From NCBI GenBank assembly GCA_040902585.1, contig JBBDXA010000265.1, forward strand, positions 1 through 10,108: 10,108 nucleotides of DNA, given 5' to 3'. This document shows positions 6,542 through 10,108 of this stretch, piece by piece (positions within the stretch are counted from its first letter, which is position 1; the number at the start of each line of letters is the position of its first letter). The notes below the pieces were generated by a model. The model was not told the origin of the DNA. It ran no database searches and saw nothing but the letters and a program-made list of their open reading frames with translations. Source of the DNA: JBBDXA01 sp040902585. GTDB taxonomy: Bacteria > Planctomycetota > Phycisphaerae > Phycisphaerales > Phycisphaeraceae. The position numbers and the translations under genes were made by a program.

Positions 6542-9500
6542 TCAATTCCGATTCAACGTCTCATCCAGATTCAAAAGCAGATTCGCGACCATCGTCCACG
6601 CCGCCAGCTCCGGCTCGTCGAGTCCTTTCTTCAGATCCGACTCGCCGTTGTTAATCAGCTTCTTCGCCGCGGCCGGTGCCTTCTGATACTTCGCATGATG
6701 AGCGGCAAACGTGTCCTTCACGATCGCCGTCTCTTCAACCTCCGGCTCGCGCGACAGCAGCAAGCGATACGCAAACGCAATGCGCTCCTCCACCTTCGCG
6801 CCGCCTTCGGTCATCATGCGCTGAGCAAGCACACGAGCGGCTTCGACCTGCTGCACATCATTCATCAGTTGCAGGGCCTGGAGCGGCGAGTTGCTGCGCT
6901 CGCGCTTGGCGCAGAACGCTTCGCGCGAAGGGCCATCGAAGTTGCTCATGAACGGCGGCGGAGCGGTGCGCTTGAGGAACACATAAATACTCCGGCGATA
7001 CAGGGCATCACCCTTGTCCTGCGTGTACTTGGCGGTGTTGGAACCGGTAAAGCCCACCGGCTCCCAGATATTCGGCGGCTGATACGTGCGTACACCGCGC
7101 CCGCCCATTTCAAAGTTGATCAGCCCGCTGACGAACAGCGCGTTATCGCGAATCTGTTCCGCATCGAGCCTGAAGCGCGGGCCGCGGGCGTAGAGACGGT
7201 TCTCCGGATCACGCTCGTAAAGGGCCGGCGTGACGCGCGTCTCCTGCCGGAACGCGGCGGACATGACGATCAACTTCACCATCGCCTTGGTGTCCCAGCC
7301 TGATTCCTGATACTGCACCGCAAGCCAGTCGAGGAGCTGCGGATGTGTAGGCACTTCGCCCTGTGAGCCGAAGTCGTCGCCGGTCTTGACGAGGCCCGTG
7401 CCGAAGAACTGCTGCCAGAGGCGGTTGACCTGCACGCGCGACGTGAGCGGGTGTTCCTTCGCGACGAGCCAGCGCGCCAGGTCGAGGCGATCGGCAAGGC
7501 CGTCTTTCTCTCGTTTCTCCAGCGGCGGCAGCACGGCCGGCGTGCCCGGCTCCACCTTTTCGCCCGGCTTGTTGTACGCCCCGCGCAGCATCACAAAACT
7601 CTCACGCTGCTTAGGCAGATCGCGGAACACAAACGTACCCGTGATGCTGTTTTGCAGATCCGTCTTCTGCTTCTGCATCGCGGCGATCTCATTGGCAATC
7701 GGCGCCAGGGCCGGCTGCGTGTCGATGCAGACATTCTGAAGGTAGTAGTCGCGAAGTTTCTTTACTTTGTCTTGCGGATGCTTGGCGTCGGGGCCGGCCT
7801 TGAGTATGCCCTTGACATCATTGGGCGCGCCGGGCGTGTCCTTGCCTTTGCGTTCGTTCCACCAGGCGAGCATCGAACGGCGCGGGTCGGTGGTCGGATC
7901 ACTCTTGCCCGTCAGGCCGGCCGCGTCCCAGTAGACGGTGCCGCCGAACTGCGTGAAGGCGAAGCCGGTGATTTTGTCGCCGGTCTTAAGGCCGATTTTT
8001 TCGGCTTCGACTTCGAGGCGAAACCATTTGCCTGCCTCAGGCAGCGGGCCGATGTGAACGCGCTGGGTCGTGCCTGCCGCGCCCCATTCGATGGCTTTGT
8101 AATCGCCCCAGACCGCGCGGTGCAGCCAGCCGGTGGAGTGGTACTGGATCATGACCGTCTTGGGCACATCGTTGGGATCTATATAGATGTGGACATACAC
8201 CCGGCCATCCTGCGTGACTTCAACATTCGTTACGTTTTGAATCACATCCTGCGTCAGGCCTTTGTCTGCACGCTTGAGGGATTTCTTCCCGCTGTGGACT
8301 TTGCCGTTCTCCGCGGAAACGTAGGTCGGCGGATGGCCGGGGCTGGCGGTGATGTTGCTGCCTTCGGGGATGGTGTCATCGAAGAGGACGGTGTCGAAGG
8401 TGGATGCAGCAGGCTTCGGCTCGACCATCGCCGGGTCGGTGTAGGCGAGTTTCGAGGCGGCCGCTTCAAGCTCGCTGTTCTTCGCGGTGATCTTCACATC
8501 GAGCGCGGCAAGCTGCTGGTTCTGATCCTGCGTCGCCATTTTGATCGAAGGCGCGGTGAGCAGGGCGTTGCCATCCAAGCCCGGGTCGGCTGCGGAGTTG
8601 AAGAAGGCGTAGAGCGAGTAGTACTCCTTCGCACTGATGGGATCGAACTTGTGATCGTGACACACGGCACAGCCCGCGGTCAGGCCCATGAAGACCTGCG
8701 AGACGGTGCTGGTGCGTTCGACGGCATACTGATAAATCCACTCAGCGGTGATGGACCCGCCTTCGCCGGTGGTGACATTGCAGCGAAGGAAGCCGGTGGC
8801 GGCTAAGGAGTCGTTGGAGGATTGCGGATTGCGGATTGCGGATTGCGGATTCTCTTCTGCTCCCTGGCCCTTGGCCCCTGGCCCCTGGCCCTCCGCCGCC
8901 AACAGGTCGCCGGCGATCTGCATCAAGGCGAACTGATCGAAGGGCAGGTTGGTGTTGAAGGCTTTGATGACCCAGTCGCGGTAGGCCCACATCTGGCGTT
9001 CGTTGTCCAGGTGCATGCCGTGGGTGTCGCCGTAGCGGGCGACGTCAAGCCAGTGCCGCGCCATTTCTTCGCCGAAGCGGTCGGAGGCGAGGTAGCGATC
9101 GATCATCTTCTCGTAGGCGGTGTCGCTCTTGTCGTTGACGTAAGCGTTCACGTCTTCGATCGTCGGCGGCAGGCCGGTGAGCGCGAAGGCGGCGCGGCGA
9201 ATGAGCGTGCGCTTATCCGCTTCAGGTGACATGGTGAGCTTTTCGCGGCGAAGGCGGTCGGCGATGAACGTGTCGATCGCGTTGTTCACCTTGAAGCCCA
9301 GACCGTTGACCATCGGCAGCGGAGCCTTCACCGGCGGTTCGAACGACCAGTGCTTCTGATACACAGCCCCTTGAGCGACCCAGCGTTTGAAAGTTTCCTT
9401 CTGCGCGGCGGTCAGGACGCGGTGCGAATCCGCGGGCGGCATGATGTCATCTGGTTCCGTCGAGAAGATTCGCTTGATGATCTCGCTGGCTTCAGGTTTA

Positions 9501-9778
9501 CCCGGGACGATGGGGGTGATATCGCCTTTGAGTTTGATTGCTTCCTCGCGAATGTCGAGGCGGAGCTTGGCTTTTTGCGTGGCGGGGCCGTGACACTTGA
9601 AGCAGGTGTCGCTCATGATCGGGCGGATGTCGCGGTTGAAACTGACCGGATCAACCTCAGCCGCGACGGCAGCCTGTGACGCCGCGATGAGCATCGCCGC
9701 TGCGAAGATTGCACCCACCCTCGCTGACCTGTGAGCGAAAGGCGTAGGAAAAGCTTGGTGTTTTTCAGTTGGGATCAT
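6542..9778 (-). CDS. PSD1 and planctomycete cytochrome C domain protein (PSCyt1-DUF1549-DUF1553)
   Basis: This is a 1,078-residue exported protein. I chose the ATG at 9778 because GGAAG lies five bases upstream; an in-frame GTG at 9790 overlaps that site. Residues 1-40 form a long Sec signal peptide ending AVAA. Domains: PSCyt1 with C59-FK-C62-H63 and M113-PP as likely Met ligand; DUF1549 about 163-395, with LTGLPPT, HWLDVARYGDT, and C370-AV-C373-HDHKFDP; a planctomycete jelly-roll/LamG-like domain about 460-625, with VYVHIYIDP, GPLPEAGKW and TQFGGTVYWD; and DUF1553 about 763-1020, with VNRLWQQFFG and FDGPSREAF. The order and length are normal for the family except for an extra low-complexity loop at about 297-320 encoded by two heptamer arrays, inside DUF1549 between AGDLL and ATGF. 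It heads the leftward operon. Two haem sites are predicted by motif; their attachment and a redox role are inferred, and the reaction is unknown. Confidence 0.95.
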   Translation of the reverse strand: MIPTEKHQAFPTPFAHRSARVGAIFAAAMLIAASQAAVAAEVDPVSFNRDIRPIMSDTCFKCHGPATQKAKLRLDIREEAIKLKGDITPIVPGKPEASEIIKRIFSTEPDDIMPPADSHRVLTAAQKETFKRWVAQGAVYQKHWSFEPPVKAPLPMVNGLGFKVNNAIDTFIADRLRREKLTMSPEADKRTLIRRAAFALTGLPPTIEDVNAYVNDKSDTAYEKMIDRYLASDRFGEEMARHWLDVARYGDTHGMHLDNERQMWAYRDWVIKAFNTNLPFDQFALMQIAGDLLAAEGQGPGAKGQGAEENPQSAIRNPQSSNDSLAATGFLRCNVTTGEGGSITAEWIYQYAVERTSTVSQVFMGLTAGCAVCHDHKFDPISAKEYYSLYAFFNSAADPGLDGNALLTAPSIKMATQDQNQQLAALDVKITAKNSELEAAASKLAYTDPAMVEPKPAASTFDTVLFDDTIPEGSNITASPGHPPTYVSAENGKVHSGKKSLKRADKGLTQDVIQNVTNVEVTQDGRVYVHIYIDPNDVPKTVMIQYHSTGWLHRAVWGDYKAIEWGAAGTTQRVHIGPLPEAGKWFRLEVEAEKIGLKTGDKITGFAFTQFGGTVYWDAAGLTGKSDPTTDPRRSMLAWWNERKGKDTPGAPNDVKGILKAGPDAKHPQDKVKKLRDYYLQNVCIDTQPALAPIANEIAAMQKQKTDLQNSITGTFVFRDLPKQRESFVMLRGAYNKPGEKVEPGTPAVLPPLEKREKDGLADRLDLARWLVAKEHPLTSRVQVNRLWQQFFGTGLVKTGDDFGSQGEVPTHPQLLDWLAVQYQESGWDTKAMVKLIVMSAAFRQETRVTPALYERDPENRLYARGPRFRLDAEQIRDNALFVSGLINFEMGGRGVRTYQPPNIWEPVGFTGSNTAKYTQDKGDALYRRSIYVFLKRTAPPPFMSNFDGPSREAFCAKRERSNSPLQALQLMNDVQQVEAARVLAQRMMTEGGAKVEERIAFAYRLLLSREPEVEETAIVKDTFAAHHAKYQKAPAAAKKLINNGESDLKKGLDEPELAAWTMVANLLLNLDETLNRN
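8819..8851. repeat. GGATTGC heptanucleotide tandem array inside the PSD1 gene
   Basis: There are four perfect copies of GGATTGC (minus strand GCAATCC) plus a five-base partial copy. In the gene's frame the array encodes a piece of the AIRNPQS period, about residues 310-320. Seven is not a multiple of three, so successive units use all three frames and the repeat stays open in each. It lies in a loop of DUF1549 that is short in typical relatives. Confidence 0.9.
8862..8889. repeat. CCCTGGC heptanucleotide tandem array inside the PSD1 gene
   Basis: There are four seven-base units, CCCTGGC, CCTTGGC, CCCTGGC and CCCTGGC, with one T substitution in the second. The array lies ten bases from the GGATTGC array and encodes a glycine-rich GQGPGAKGQG segment (about residues 297-306). 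The two arrays share unit length but not sequence. Confidence 0.88.
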
Positions 9779-9783
9779 ATTAT

Positions 9784-9788
9784 CTTCC
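9784..9788 (-). promoter_or_regulatory. Ribosome binding site of the PSD1 gene
   Basis: GGAAG lies on the minus strand five bases before the ATG at 9778. It decides the start, because the alternative GTG at 9790 overlaps the site itself and would lack an equivalent signal. Confidence 0.6.
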
Positions 9789-9802
9789 ACTGGTGTTCAT
9801 TA

Positions 9803-9831
9803 ATCATATACTGAGGGACGCCGCGAGTGAA
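9803..9831 (-). promoter_or_regulatory. Candidate sigma70-like promoter of the leftward operon
   Basis: On the minus strand TTCACT (9831-9826) and TATGAT (9808-9803) are separated by 17 bases. They match four of six and five of six consensus positions. Transcription would begin near 9796, giving a leader of about 18 bases that contains the GGAAG site. This is the AT-richest part of the intergenic region. The match is by eye and Planctomycetota promoters are poorly characterised, so it is a prediction only. Confidence 0.45.
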
Positions 9832-9849
9832 GCGGGTTGGCCGCACTCG
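9824..9849. promoter_or_regulatory. Inverted repeat in the divergent control region, possible operator
   Basis: CGAGTG (9824-9829) and CACTCG (9844-9849) form a perfect six-base dyad with a 14-base spacer. Its left half overlaps the candidate -35 box of the leftward operon, a position where a bound regulator could act on both divergent genes. A dyad of this length can occur by chance in GC-rich DNA. Confidence 0.25.
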
Positions 9850-9899
9850 GTGCTACGCCGATGCCCGCGCCATGGATCGCCCTCAATCCTTATTGTTGC

Positions 9900-9904
9900 A
9901 GGAG
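9900..9904 (+). promoter_or_regulatory. Ribosome binding site of the oxidoreductase gene
   Basis: AGGAG stands seven bases before the ATG at 9912 and is the strongest Shine-Dalgarno in the window. It lies inside a small inverted repeat, GCAGG-AG-CCTGC (9898-9909), which could partly occlude it in the mRNA. Confidence 0.65.
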
Positions 9905-9911
9905 CCTGCTG

Positions 9912-10108
9912 ATGTACAACCGAATTTCCCGTCGCCGTTTTCTTCAGACCACCGGTGCCGCCGCCGCCCTGCTTGCCGTGAGCGGCAACGTGCTGGGAGC
10001 GAATGAGAAGCTGAACATCGCCTGCGTCGGCGTGGGCGGTCGCGGCGGAGCGGACTTCGCCGGCGTGCTGCACGAAAACGTCGTCGCCATCTGCGACATC
10101 GATGACAA
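9912..10108 (+). CDS. Tat-exported Gfo/Idh/MocA family oxidoreductase (5' part only)
   Basis: Sixty-five codons are visible before the right edge. The N-terminus has a twin-arginine motif, S6-R-R-R-F-L-Q12, followed by an alanine/leucine stretch ending near VLGA (27-30), so export in folded form with bound cofactor is expected. Next comes the first beta strand and dinucleotide loop of a Rossmann fold, N35-IACVG-VGGRG (glycines 40, 42, 43 and 45). The second strand ends in CDIDD (61-65), the acidic position that usually contacts the nucleotide ribose. This arrangement is typical of the many secreted Gfo/Idh/MocA proteins of Planctomycetota, which are related to NAD(P)-dependent sugar or inositol dehydrogenases. 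The gene is divergent from the cytochrome/DUF1501 operon across 133 bases. The substrate cannot be deduced from this fragment, and the C-terminal domain is not visible. Confidence 0.88.
   Translation, partial: MYNRISRRRFLQTTGAAAALLAVSGNVLGANEKLNIACVGVGGRGGADFAGVLHENVVAICDIDD

Noticed and set aside
7451..8806. Rightward ORF of 451 codons opposite the PSD1 gene
   Set aside because: Antisense shadow of high-GC coding; no domain, signal or ribosome binding site fits, while the minus strand encodes conserved DUF1549 and DUF1553 motifs.
8819..8889. CRISPR-like or minisatellite array
   Set aside because: Units are seven bases, contiguous and without spacers, and lie inside an intact gene. They are simple heptamer tandem repeats, not CRISPR.
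9779..9790. GTG start at 9790 for the PSD1 gene
   Set aside because: It overlaps the GGAAG site that serves the ATG at 9778; the extra residues are acidic and add nothing to the signal peptide.
9784..9812. Rightward promoter using TATACT (9807-9812) as -10 box
   Set aside because: The -10 match is good, but the hexamer 17 bases upstream (CTTCCA) matches only three of six -35 positions, so the rightward promoter remains unplaced.
9804..10073. Leftward ORF of 89 codons over the divergent region
   Set aside because: It overlaps the start of the clearly recognisable Tat/Rossmann gene on the other strand, and its product looks like no known protein.

Overview
This window looks like chromosomal DNA from a member of the Planctomycetota. 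The coding is GC-rich (sampled 60-base lines run about 60-67% GC). It carries protein families that are strongly expanded in that phylum: PSCyt1/DUF1549/DUF1553 cytochrome-like proteins, a DUF1501 protein, a C-terminal CGYDLRG-type zinc ribbon, and a Tat-exported Gfo/Idh/MocA oxidoreductase. Assignment to the phylum is inferred from family content, not from a marker gene. I see no rRNA, tRNA, CRISPR array, insertion sequence or phage gene.

Layout. Almost the whole window is one leftward gene cluster. From right to left it holds four genes. (1) A PSD1-type c-type cytochrome/DUF1549/DUF1553 protein, 9778 to 6542. (2) A small two-helix membrane protein with a zinc ribbon, 6535 to 6032. (3) A Tat-exported DUF1501 protein of the alkaline-phosphatase-like fold group, 6022 to 4538. 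(4) After a 202-base gap, a very large protein from 4335 that runs off the left edge. It combines a PSCyt1 cytochrome domain, a seven-blade WD40 propeller, a second cytochrome-like domain with a CX4CH motif, a bacterial Ig-like domain, DUF1549, DUF1553, a coiled coil and a C-terminal planctomycete domain. Genes 1-3 are separated by only 6 and 9 bases and form a clear operon; gene 4 may be in the same unit or have its own promoter. At the right edge a rightward Tat-exported Gfo/Idh/MocA-family oxidoreductase begins at 9912. It is divergent from the operon across a 133-base control region with a reasonable sigma70-like promoter for the leftward operon.

How they may work together. All main products carry Sec or Tat export signals or membrane helices, so the set should act in the periplasm or at the cell surface. 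The two DUF1549/DUF1553 proteins carry five candidate haem-binding motifs between them. They flank a putative metal-dependent DUF1501 enzyme, which suggests a redox module coupled to an exported hydrolase-like protein. No substrate can be named from sequence, and the function of DUF1501/DUF1549/DUF1553 modules is not well established.

Most unusual features. Two unrelated heptanucleotide tandem arrays (GGATTGC and CCCTGGC types) lie inside the PSD1 coding frame, where copy-number change would shift frame. A markedly lower-GC zinc-ribbon gene sits inside an otherwise standard PSD1-DUF1501 pair. The giant protein has a complete WD40 propeller next to three candidate haem sites. A run of ten C bases (coding-strand G) lies exactly at the left window edge.
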